From NCBI RefSeq assembly GCF_039975415.1, contig NZ_JBDWHD010000005.1: a DNA stretch of 64,000 nucleotides; one strand, 5' to 3'. The notes beneath the pieces were generated by a model that saw nothing but the letters and a program-made list of their open reading frames with translations, was not told where the DNA came from and searched no databases. The translations under genes and the position numbers were made by a program. Numbering within the stretch: position 1 is the stretch's first letter; each line of letters opens with the position of its first letter. Positions 17,054-24,161 of the stretch are shown here, piece after piece. Source of the DNA: Ascidiaceihabitans sp039975415. GTDB lineage: Bacteria; Pseudomonadota; Alphaproteobacteria; Rhodobacterales; Rhodobacteraceae.

Positions 17054-18433
17054 ATGGACGTTGTACTTCTTTTCTCGATGGTCATCGGGCTGATGCTGAT
17101 CGGGGTGCCGATTGCGGTGTCTTTGGGCCTGTCTTCGACGTTGTTTTTGCTGATCTATTCCGATGCTTCGCTGGCCTCTGTCGCCAATTCGATGTTTGAT
17201 GCGATGCGCGAACACTACACGCTTCTGGCCATTCCGTTCTTTATTCTGGCCTCGACCTTCATGTCGACGGGCGGCGTGGCGAAACGCATTATCCGCTTTT
17301 CCATTGCCTGCGTGGGGCATTTGCCCGGCGGTTTGGCGATTGCGGGTGTCTTTGCTTGTATGCTCTTTGCTGCATTGTCTGGATCGTCCCCGGCCACCGT
17401 GGTTGCCATCGGCACGATCGTGATCGCTGGTATGCGCCAAGTCGGCTACACCAAAGATTTTGCCGCTGGCGTCATTGCCAATGCGGGCACCTTGGGCATC
17501 CTGATCCCGCCCTCTATCGTTATGGTGGTTTATGCCTCTGCGGTGGATGTGTCCGTGGGGCGCATGTTCCTTGCCGGTGTCATTCCGGGGCTTATGGCGG
17601 GTTTCATGTTGATGACGGCTATTTATGTGGTCGCCAAGCTGCGCGATCTGCCCAAAGGCGACTGGTTGGGGTGGGGTGAAATCCGTGCCTCTGGCCTTGA
17701 TGCGTCTTGGGGCCTGTTTCTGATTGTCATCATTCTGGGTGGCATCTACGGCGGTATCTTCACGCCCACTGAAGCGGCGGCAGTGGCTGCGGTCTATGCT
17801 TTTTTGATTTCGGTCTTTGTGTACCGTGACATGGGGCCGTTGCGCACCAAGGATGAAGACGTGCGCAATTTGACTTTGATCGAAAAGCCCGTTGCCCTGG
17901 TCACGGTGTTTTTCCACCGTGACACGCGCGACGCGTTGTTTGAGGCGGGTAAGCTGACGGTCACGTTATTGTTCATCATTGCCTGTGCCTTGATCCTCAA
18001 GCACGTACTGACCGAGGAACAGATCCCGCAAGCCATCGCCGCATCCATGCTTGAGGCCGGTTTGGGGCCTGTGGTATTCCTGATCATCGTGAACGTGATC
18101 TTGCTGATCGGTGGCCAGTTTATGGAACCATCAGGGCTGTTGGTGATCGTAGCGCCCCTGGTCTTTCCCATCGCGATCGAGCTGGGCATTGATCCCATTC
18201 ATCTGGGCATCATCATGGTTGTGAACATGGAAATCGGTATGATCACCCCGCCTGTTGGTCTGAACCTGTTTGTCACCTCGGGTGTGGCGGGCATGCCGAT
18301 GATGCGTGTGGTGAAGGCGGCCATGCCCTTCACGGCTGTGTTGTTCGTGTTCTTGATTATGGTCACCTATATTCCGGCGATTTCGACGTGGTTGCCCAAC
18401 ATGATGATGGGCCCTGAAATCATCACCAAATAG
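17054..18433 (+). CDS. dctM: TRAP transporter large permease subunit
   Basis: 459 residues with about 12 hydrophobic helices. Family motifs are A-I-P-F-F-I-L-A, A-L-S-G-S-S-P-A-T-V-V-A-I-G, G-I-L-I-P-P-S-I-V-M-V-V-Y and G-M-I-T-P-P-V-G-L-N-L-F. It starts 4 bases after dctQ. It is slightly longer than most DctM, with an extra cytoplasmic loop near residues 255-300. Together with DctP and DctQ it imports succinate, malate or fumarate. Confidence 0.93.
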   Translation: MDVVLLFSMVIGLMLIGVPIAVSLGLSSTLFLLIYSDASLASVANSMFDAMREHYTLLAIPFFILASTFMSTGGVAKRIIRFSIACVGHLPGGLAIAGVFACMLFAALSGSSPATVVAIGTIVIAGMRQVGYTKDFAAGVIANAGTLGILIPPSIVMVVYASAVDVSVGRMFLAGVIPGLMAGFMLMTAIYVVAKLRDLPKGDWLGWGEIRASGLDASWGLFLIVIILGGIYGGIFTPTEAAAVAAVYAFLISVFVYRDMGPLRTKDEDVRNLTLIEKPVALVTVFFHRDTRDALFEAGKLTVTLLFIIACALILKHVLTEEQIPQAIAASMLEAGLGPVVFLIIVNVILLIGGQFMEPSGLLVIVAPLVFPIAIELGIDPIHLGIIMVVNMEIGMITPPVGLNLFVTSGVAGMPMMRVVKAAMPFTAVLFVFLIMVTYIPAISTWLPNMMMGPEIITK

Positions 18434-18461
18434 GGCAGGCTGCGCCTGCGCGTGATGTTTT

Positions 18462-18484
18462 GCCGCCCCCTTTTCGGGGGCGGC
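18462..18484. terminator. G/C hairpin after dctM
   Basis: GCCGCCCCC-TTTTC-GGGGGCGGC is a perfect 9-bp stem, 28 bases after the dctM stop. No T-run follows on either strand, so termination is uncertain. Confidence 0.5.
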
Positions 18485-18535
18485 GCATTGCGAGGCGCTG
18501 CCTCGCGCTCCGAAGTATTTCGGGCGAAAGGAAGA

Positions 18536-18592
18536 CTAGGCTCAGGACCCATCAAACCAGCGCCACAGGATTAATGGGTCCTGAGCCTAGGC
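18536..18592. repeat. palindromic REP-like element overlapping the tpiA stop
   Basis: CTAGGCTCAGGACCCAT (18536-18552) and ATGGGTCCTGAGCCTAG (18574-18590) are perfect 17-base inverted copies around a 21-base loop. The tpiA stop TAG (18589-18587) is inside the right arm. The 25 bases 18568-18592 match 20 of 25 bases at 58074-58098, where the stop codon of another gene sits at the same place. Confidence 0.75.
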
Positions 18593-19336
18593 GGTGTTCA
18601 GGGCGTCGATGATTGGGCTGAAGTCTGACGCCTGCAGGCTTGCGCCACCCACCAATGCCCCATCGACGTTGTCCGCTTTGAAGATTTCAGCGGCGTTTGA
18701 GGCTTTGACCGACCCGCCATAAAGCAAAGAGATCTGGTTGCCTGTTTCTGTTCCAAAGCGGGCGCATAGTTCGCCGCGCATAAAATCATGGACTTGAATA
18801 ATCTGGTCAAGCGTGGGGACCTTTCCCGTCCCGATCGCCCAGATAGGTTCATAAGCGATCACCACTGTGTCCGCCGTTGCCCCGTTCGGAACTGACCCTG
18901 CCAATTGACCTCCGATGATGTCCAGAGTGTTGTCGGCTTCGCGGTCTTCGAGGCTTTCGCCCAAACATACAATCGCTGTCAGTCCGGCGTCTCGCGCTGC
19001 TTCAGCTTTGTTGCGTACATCGCGGTTTCGTTCTGCGTAGGCTTCGCGCCGTTCCGAATGCCCGACGATGACGTAAGACGCGCCCGTGTCGGCAATCATG
19101 TGGGCTGCGACATCGCCTGTAAATGCGCCGCTTTGATCTGTGTGGCAGTCTTGCGCCCCAATGTTTATGACGCTGTCTTGTGTTAGGTCTGCTGCACGAA
19201 ATAACAGGGGGGCAGGGGGGCATATCACGATCGCGCAGTCACAGGTGCTGTGTGATTTGGTCAGTGTTTCCAATTCACTAAGGGAGGCACTGGTGCCATT
19301 CATCTTCCAATTGCCTGCTGCGATTTTTTTGGCCAT
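18587..19336 (-). CDS. tpiA: triose-phosphate isomerase
   Basis: 249 residues, normal length. Visible: A-A-G-N-W-K-M-N-G with the substrate Lys, V-G-H-S-E-R-R-E with the catalytic His, A-Y-E-P-I-W-A-I-G-T-G-K with the catalytic Glu and loop 6, and L-L-Y-G-G-S-V-K. It interconverts dihydroxyacetone phosphate and glyceraldehyde 3-phosphate in glycolysis and gluconeogenesis. ATG 19336 gives the conserved start A-K-K-I-A-A-G. The last residues and stop fall into a palindromic repeat, so the natural C-terminus may have been altered slightly. Confidence 0.97.
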   Translation of the reverse strand: MAKKIAAGNWKMNGTSASLSELETLTKSHSTCDCAIVICPPAPLLFRAADLTQDSVINIGAQDCHTDQSGAFTGDVAAHMIADTGASYVIVGHSERREAYAERNRDVRNKAEAARDAGLTAIVCLGESLEDREADNTLDIIGGQLAGSVPNGATADTVVIAYEPIWAIGTGKVPTLDQIIQVHDFMRGELCARFGTETGNQISLLYGGSVKASNAAEIFKADNVDGALVGGASLQASDFSPIIDALNTA

Positions 19337-19453
19337 GTGTTTGGGTCCTGCATTTGCGTGATGCTGCGCCTGATAGCATTTGCGCGGCATCGCAGCAATG
19401 TCGGGGTTTTCCTTTGTGCTTCGGCGCGTTAGTCAGCGGGTGTCAGAAAAAGG

Positions 19454-20368
19454 ATGCGTTCCATGATCCCAAGACTTGATGCACAGCTTATCCGCTCAGG
19501 AGACCTTGCAACACTGGCCGCTTTAGGCGAAGCGGCAAGGGGGGTCGGTTTTGCGACCGTTTATAACACCGCCCTGACGCCGTCCCGTGTTGAAGATGTC
19601 ATTGAAATGTACCGGGCCTTCTTCCATTTGCCTGAAAGCGCCAAACGTGAAATCGATATGGCACGAACCGGTGCCAATCGTGGTTGGGGTGCGCCTGGAT
19701 CAGAACAAGTCGATCCGGATGCAAACCCGGACTACAAACAGTTTTTCGACAGCGGATTTGAGCTGTCCAAGGGCGATCCTTTGGCTGAACTTTCCGTTTA
19801 TGCGCCCAATCAATGGCCAAAAGTTCCAGCCGGCTTCCGCGAAATGGTTCAGGCCTATTATGATGACGCCCGCGATGTGGCGATGGATGTTTTGCGCGGA
19901 ATAGCTGCGGCCACCGACATGCCTCGCGATTACTTTGACGCGGCCTTCGCCAAACCTATGGTTTTGTTGCGTGGCAACTACTATCCGGAACGCCCCGTGT
20001 GGGCGACGGCCAAGGATTTCGGGATTGCTACACATACCGATTACGGCTGTTTGACTTTGCTGGCCACCGATGGATCACCGGGACTGGAAGTGCGCAAGCG
20101 AGGAGGCGGATGGATCGCTGTCGAAGCGCCTCCGGGTGAATTTGTTATCAACTTTGGTGAAATGATGGAATTCTGGACCGCCGGAGACGTAAAAGCCACG
20201 CCGCACCGCGTGGTGGGGGGCATGCACGAGCGTATTTCAGTGCCATTGTTCTTTAACCCGACCCATGACACTAATGTGGCCCCTCCGGGGTCAGATCAAG
20301 TTATCTCGGCGGGGGACCATCTGGCAAAACGGTTTGAGGAAACTTATGTGCATCTGCAAAAGCAGTAG
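19454..20368 (+). CDS. isopenicillin-N-synthase-like 2OG-Fe(II) oxygenase
   Basis: 304 residues. The N-terminal DIOX_N region is followed by the jelly-roll core with iron ligands H-T-D-Y-G (about residue 196) and the distal His in A-T-P-H-R-V, and the 2-oxoglutarate R-x-S in H-E-R-I-S-V-P-L-F-F. In bacteria this family includes ethylene-forming enzyme-like and flavanone-3-hydroxylase-like oxidases of unknown substrate. Start at ATG 19454; ATG 19463 is also possible. Confidence 0.88.
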   Translation: MRSMIPRLDAQLIRSGDLATLAALGEAARGVGFATVYNTALTPSRVEDVIEMYRAFFHLPESAKREIDMARTGANRGWGAPGSEQVDPDANPDYKQFFDSGFELSKGDPLAELSVYAPNQWPKVPAGFREMVQAYYDDARDVAMDVLRGIAAATDMPRDYFDAAFAKPMVLLRGNYYPERPVWATAKDFGIATHTDYGCLTLLATDGSPGLEVRKRGGGWIAVEAPPGEFVINFGEMMEFWTAGDVKATPHRVVGGMHERISVPLFFNPTHDTNVAPPGSDQVISAGDHLAKRFEETYVHLQKQ

Positions 20369-20374
20369 GCCTGA

Positions 20375-20698
20375 TCACAGTGCTGCAAGGACGCGCTGTG
20401 CCCATGCGCTGGCCTTTTCGGGATCATCCAGCAAATGTTCAGGCATCGTCCAGTAGGGCATAGAGCTGGCCGCGCCGCCTTTGCGTGTGTAGGTCCAGCG
20501 TTCCCACCCTTCTGCGTCGAAGGCTTTGACCATGTCACCCGCACCTTTGAGCCGCAATTGGCCCTCCGACATCACCAGCGCGAAGATGACGCCATCTGCA
20601 TAAATCCCAAGCCCGCCGAACATTTTGCGTGTGGTTAAAAGCCCGACACCTTCAAACAGATCATGAACGAAAGCGATCTGTTCGTCGGACACGGCCAT
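20375..20698 (-). CDS. TfoX/Sxy N-terminal-domain protein
   Basis: 107 residues carrying only the TfoX N-terminal domain (R-K-M-F-G-G-L-G-I-Y-A-D-G-V-I-F-A-L, then L-R-L-K and the W-x-Y...M-P-Y-W-T-M-P-E pattern). In gammaproteobacteria full-length Sxy activates competence genes; the role of the single-domain alphaproteobacterial form is not known. ATG 20698 lies one base after the stop of the Fe-S assembly gene, so the two are cotranscribed. Confidence 0.88.
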   Translation of the reverse strand: MAVSDEQIAFVHDLFEGVGLLTTRKMFGGLGIYADGVIFALVMSEGQLRLKGAGDMVKAFDAEGWERWTYTRKGGAASSMPYWTMPEHLLDDPEKASAWAQRVLAAL

Positions 20699-20699
20699 C

Positions 20700-21050
20700 T
20701 TACATGCCTTCGAATTTGATACTTTCGCCACATCCACAGGCTTCGGTCACGTTGGGGTTTTTGAACTTGAACCCGGATTCCAAAAGGCTGGTTTCATAAT
20801 CAATTTCAGTGCCGAACAAGAACATTTGTGCCATGGGCGCAATCAAGACGCGGGCCCCGTCCTGTTCAACCACTTCGTCATTGGGGTCTTTGTCGTCGAC
20901 ATAGTCCATTGTGTATTCCATGCCCGCGCAACCGCCTTTTTTGACGCCGATACGCAGGCCCGCGTGGCCGCCGGTTTCCATCAGTTTGGAAATCTGGGCC
21001 GCCGCTTTTGATGTGATGGACACGGCTTGTTTTCCGGGGATCGAGAACAT
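20700..21050 (-). CDS. HesB/IscA-family Fe-S cluster carrier (SufA-like)
   Basis: 116 residues with the three family cysteines: one in K-K-G-G-C-A-G-M-E-Y and two in the C-terminal E-A-C-G-C-G-E-S. A-type carriers take clusters from the SUF scaffold and give them to target proteins. The next upstream gene is a DUF59 SUF-associated protein, which supports the role. The exact paralogue (SufA, IscA or ErpA) is not decided by sequence alone. Confidence 0.92.
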   Translation of the reverse strand: MFSIPGKQAVSITSKAAAQISKLMETGGHAGLRIGVKKGGCAGMEYTMDYVDDKDPNDEVVEQDGARVLIAPMAQMFLFGTEIDYETSLLESGFKFKNPNVTEACGCGESIKFEGM

Positions 21051-21102
21051 TTTTCTGCTCCTGTAGGGGGCACGCCTTGCCTGCGTGGATCTGTGGAATT
21101 GC

Positions 21103-21465
21103 TTACATGAACCCTAATTCAAGGCGGGCTTCGTCAGACATCATGTCCATGCCCCAAGGAGGTTCCCAGACCAAAGACACATCAACGTGTTTGACACCTG
21201 GCAATGGCTCTACGGCGTCTGCAACCCAGCCGGGCATTTCGCCTGCGACAGGGCATCCGGGCGCCGTCAATGACATGGTGATTTTCACCGCATTCTCGGC
21301 GTCGATATCGATGGTGTAGATCAGACCCAATTCGTAGATGTTTACCGGAATTTCCGGATCATAAACCGAACGGCAACCCTCTACGACGGCCTCGTACAGC
21401 GGGTGGTCGGTAGAAGAGGGCGCAATCAATGGCGCACCTTCAAGCATCTCGTTGTTCTGGTCCAT
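21103..21465 (-). CDS. SUF-associated DUF59/MIP18-family protein (SufT-like)
   Basis: 120 residues: Y-D-P-E-I-P-V-N-I-Y-E-L-G-L-I-Y, then T-A-P-G-C-P-V-A-G-E-M-P with the conserved Cys, and W-E-P-P-W-G at the end. DUF59 proteins support Fe-S maturation in the SUF system. A 52-base gap separates it from the SufA-like gene. Start taken at ATG 21465; a GTG lies just before it. Confidence 0.9.
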   Translation of the reverse strand: MDQNNEMLEGAPLIAPSSTDHPLYEAVVEGCRSVYDPEIPVNIYELGLIYTIDIDAENAVKITMSLTAPGCPVAGEMPGWVADAVEPLPGVKHVDVSLVWEPPWGMDMMSDEARLELGFM

Positions 21466-21673
21466 CACGGGTCTCTTTTCACGTTTCCTGAGTGATTATA
21501 TAGGGATTGCGTGCGCTTGCGTCCAGAGGGGCAATCGATGCTTTGGGAAGTTGCTTGTTTGTAGCGTGACAGGGATTTTTGCAGTGAATGACAGAGATAT
21601 TTGCAGCAAACTACTTTTGAAGTGTTTAATAAGATTAACGCCGACCGAGGTTTAAAAAAGCAGTGTTTAAGGG

Positions 21674-22267
21674 TTATGTATCACTTCCCTTTGGATTGCT
21701 GTTATCCGCAATATCGATAGTCAAGCCAAAGTCTGGATCTGTAGGAAACATTTCTTTCAGAGCAGACGAACTGGGGACGCGCTCTTCGATGATCCTCTCA
21801 CTATCTGCTTTTGAAATTTCAATTCTTAGCTCACGGACGCTTTGAAAGGTCACCCAAACAAGTCGAAGCCTGTCGGTGGCAACCAATGCGCAAGCAAACA
21901 CTATGCCTTGAACGAAGCGGTCTGGGGCGTCATTGGCGTAAACATCCAGCCAAGGTATCCCGAAGGGGTTGCTGAAAGTGGGCAGGCCAGATTCATGCAC
22001 AAGTATAGCCCCACTTCCAACGAGTAGCATGGCTAAAACGCTAAACAGCTTGCCAATGAGCGAAGATGTTTTTGCATCCAGCTCATCCAACTTCGCTGGT
22101 GTAAATGTCGCAGAAATTGTGTTCCCGACCAAGAGAGAGATGGCAGGTAGAATACCTGTGGACATTAATCCAAACAAAGTAATCAACATCTGAGGAACAT
22201 CGCCGCCCAAAAATGTTGGATTGAACCAGAAGCCTATACAGAAAGTTATGAGCGCCAATACCCACAT
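21674..22267 (-). CDS. unknown four-helix membrane protein of a two-gene module
   Basis: 197 residues. Hydrophobic segments fall near 2-17, 28-48, 68-90 and 117-138, then a soluble, charged tail (about 60 residues, S-K-A-D-S-E-R-I-I-E-E-R). I do not recognise the family. ATG 22267 directly follows the TAA of the upstream gene (TAA-ATG with no gap), so the two are translationally coupled and likely make one system. Base composition here is more A/T-rich than in the flanking housekeeping genes, suggesting transfer. Confidence 0.7.
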   Translation of the reverse strand: MWVLALITFCIGFWFNPTFLGGDVPQMLITLFGLMSTGILPAISLLVGNTISATFTPAKLDELDAKTSSLIGKLFSVLAMLLVGSGAILVHESGLPTFSNPFGIPWLDVYANDAPDRFVQGIVFACALVATDRLRLVWVTFQSVRELRIEISKADSERIIEERVPSSSALKEMFPTDPDFGLTIDIADNSNPKGSDT

Positions 22268-23350
22268 TTATTTGTTAAAGTCACAATCTATATGGCCCAA
22301 CTGCGCCCACTTTTTCATTACCTTCACGATGGCTTGCATGGCTGCATCTGGGTTCAGCATGTCGCTGGTGCACTCAATAGATCTTGGTTCTGAGAGCTTC
22401 ATGTGTCCACCTTTTTCAGAGCCATTGCCCACCAAGCCGATAGAGCTGTTGTCAAGATTGCGAACGGCTTCTTCAATAGCTTTGCGGTTGATCGCGGCCC
22501 TAGACTTGCCGTGTTTGAACAGTACATTAAAAGCTCCCTCAATCCAACCTCCTTCAGGAACGCTTTCGCTGAGAGCACCTATTTCCTCGTGGTTCCAACC
22601 GAGTAGTTCGAGAACCTCAAAAACAGTGGCTCCGTTACCCTTGGCTTCTGCGAGAGAGCGTTGCTTTGTTCTGTTAGAAGCCGATTGGGCAGCGGATCTC
22701 TTTGGTAAAAGTTTCATTGAACGTATCTCAGGAAGTTTGCCTTGAATTTTTGCAGGCAAAAGGATCGCTTCGCCTGGTTCCAACTCTTCCGCATCCTGCA
22801 GCATTGACGTCAAAAAGCGTTCCAATGATCGTCCGCGGGCTTTCTGCCCTTCAATTAGCCCTACGTGGTTGCCAGCGATGGCAAAGTAGAGAATTCCATC
22901 GACAATGCTGTTTTCCTTCCCGACGGAAAAGTTTGCAAGCTTTAGAGACGGAATGTCTTGGTCGACAGTTCCGTTAATACCGGGAATTTCGACACCTTTT
23001 TTTACGTGTATAATTTGTCCACAAAAAACGGGTCCATCCCATGTGGCTTCGTTTGACATCTGGTTAAGAACAAAAAAACTTCCGTCTTGATCAAGATCTT
23101 TTTTTCGCAAACGCACAGAAGTAGACAACGCTGGATCGTCAGCACCAGATGATCTACGCAAAATGTCTACAAGTACGTCTTGAAGATCAAACCCTGTGAA
23201 TAGATCTTCTGTTTTTACGTATCGATACTGAATAGAAGCCGTCTTTTTAGACACTTTTGCCAACTGTTTACCCTCAAAATTTCTTTCAAGGAAGCCTGCA
23301 TTGATTCTACCGGTGACTACAACCTTGGTCGTTGCGCTGGGGTTTGACAC
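22268..23350 (-). CDS. unknown 360-residue soluble protein of a two-gene module
   Basis: No signal peptide or membrane segment. The N-terminal half is beta-rich (K-V-V-V-T-G-R-I-N-A-G-F, S-I-Q-Y-R-Y-V-K-T-E-D-L-F) and includes F-A-I-A-G-N-H-V-G-L-I-E-G-Q-K-A-R and an alpha-helical E-R-F-L-T-S-M-L. The middle (about 215-245) is basic and low-complexity. The C-terminus has G-A-F-N-V-L-F-K-H-G-K and ends with a D-M-L-N-P-D helix pair. I know no family match. The stop abuts the start of a four-helix membrane protein. A phage methyltransferase remnant and an IS end nearby make a mobile or defence-type cassette plausible, but that is inference. Confidence 0.7.
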   Translation of the reverse strand: MSNPSATTKVVVTGRINAGFLERNFEGKQLAKVSKKTASIQYRYVKTEDLFTGFDLQDVLVDILRRSSGADDPALSTSVRLRKKDLDQDGSFFVLNQMSNEATWDGPVFCGQIIHVKKGVEIPGINGTVDQDIPSLKLANFSVGKENSIVDGILYFAIAGNHVGLIEGQKARGRSLERFLTSMLQDAEELEPGEAILLPAKIQGKLPEIRSMKLLPKRSAAQSASNRTKQRSLAEAKGNGATVFEVLELLGWNHEEIGALSESVPEGGWIEGAFNVLFKHGKSRAAINRKAIEEAVRNLDNSSIGLVGNGSEKGGHMKLSEPRSIECTSDMLNPDAAMQAIVKVMKKWAQLGHIDCDFNK

Positions 23351-23470
23351 AGCCTTTGTTTAGCTGACCGTTAGTCCAGAAACCAACGTTCAGCATCCGC
23401 AGCGTGCAAGTGGCGGCCGTTGCACAGGTTGGACCGGCTGCATAGTCTCCGTTTCCAACCTTACAACTGA

Positions 23471-23908
23471 TCATGACCTTGGTTTTAAAGTGCAGCCCTC
23501 AAGTTCAGCTCGCAAAGCGCAATACGCATGCGCTGCAGCCAGTGAGACCACTCCATTACCGGCCGCACCGGATCGGTCCAGCCCGAAGGCCAGCCCATCA
23601 TCCAGTCCGTGAATGCAGGGTTTAAGTTCAGGGGATCGCTCGAGTGCTTTTCCCCACTCAACAAAATCACTCTGAACCTGTGGGAAGATTGGAAGCGCTG
23701 GGGTGTCCAGCCCGCGGCTGTCATTAGATCCCACATCAGTGTCCAGGCGCTGCCTGCATTCTTGATCCCGGTTTGGGTGCCGATCTGGTTCAGATCCGTC
23801 TTGAATTGTATCCCGTTCGCCGTGCCCACAATGCAAGCTCTGTTGCCCGATCCCTTGAATGTCGGAGTGGGCCAGAATGAAGAGCCTTTCGCGGGTAGGG
23901 CCGTCCAT
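23471..23908 (-). pseudogene. C-terminal remnant of a cytosine-C5 DNA methyltransferase
   Basis: The frame ending at 23471 begins with G-P-T-R-E-R-L-F-I-L-A-H-S-D, the segment after the target-recognition core in phage C5 methyltransferases. It ends with I-H-G-L-D-D-G-L-A, L-D-R, and A-A-G-N-G-V-V-S-L-A-A-A-H-A-Y, which resembles motifs IX and X. Motifs I, IV (PCQ) and VI are missing, and the bases upstream of 23905 do not continue the enzyme, so this is a 5'-truncated relic. The same DNA is also read in a second frame that looks like a known phage protein (see 23485-23973). Confidence 0.6.
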
Positions 23909-23973
23909 GTTGGTACAGTAGGATCGACCGCCAGAACATGCTGTGATCGATCTAATGGCCGCAGAGAGCCCAT
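23485..23973 (-). other. overlapping phage-type frame in the methyltransferase relic
   Basis: In the alternate minus-strand frame, F-W-P-T-P-T-F-K-G-S-G-N-R is followed by W-T-L-M-W-D-L-M-T-A-A-G-W-T-P and L-N-P-A-F-T-D-W-M-M-G-W-P-S-G-W-T-D. This pattern recurs in small phage proteins and in methyltransferase tails. It overlaps the methyltransferase C-terminus by more than 400 bases on the same strand. Either both frames once coded, or one frame is a common misannotation of the other. The upstream boundary is unsure; 23973 is the first ATG before the recognisable part. Confidence 0.4.
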
Positions 23974-24161
23974 TGTAGCTAATGCTGCGACATGGACGAA
24001 TGGCAGCCTTGAAGATGCGATCGAAAAACCAGTCAATATGGCCAGGCCAAGCTTTGGAAGCTCATGTATTAACTGCCTAGAAAGGAGCGGTCGATTATAT
24101 GAGTAGGAACATGCGCGATCTATAGAGGGGGCCTCTAAGGCGGCCGCGCTGAAAGGTAGAG

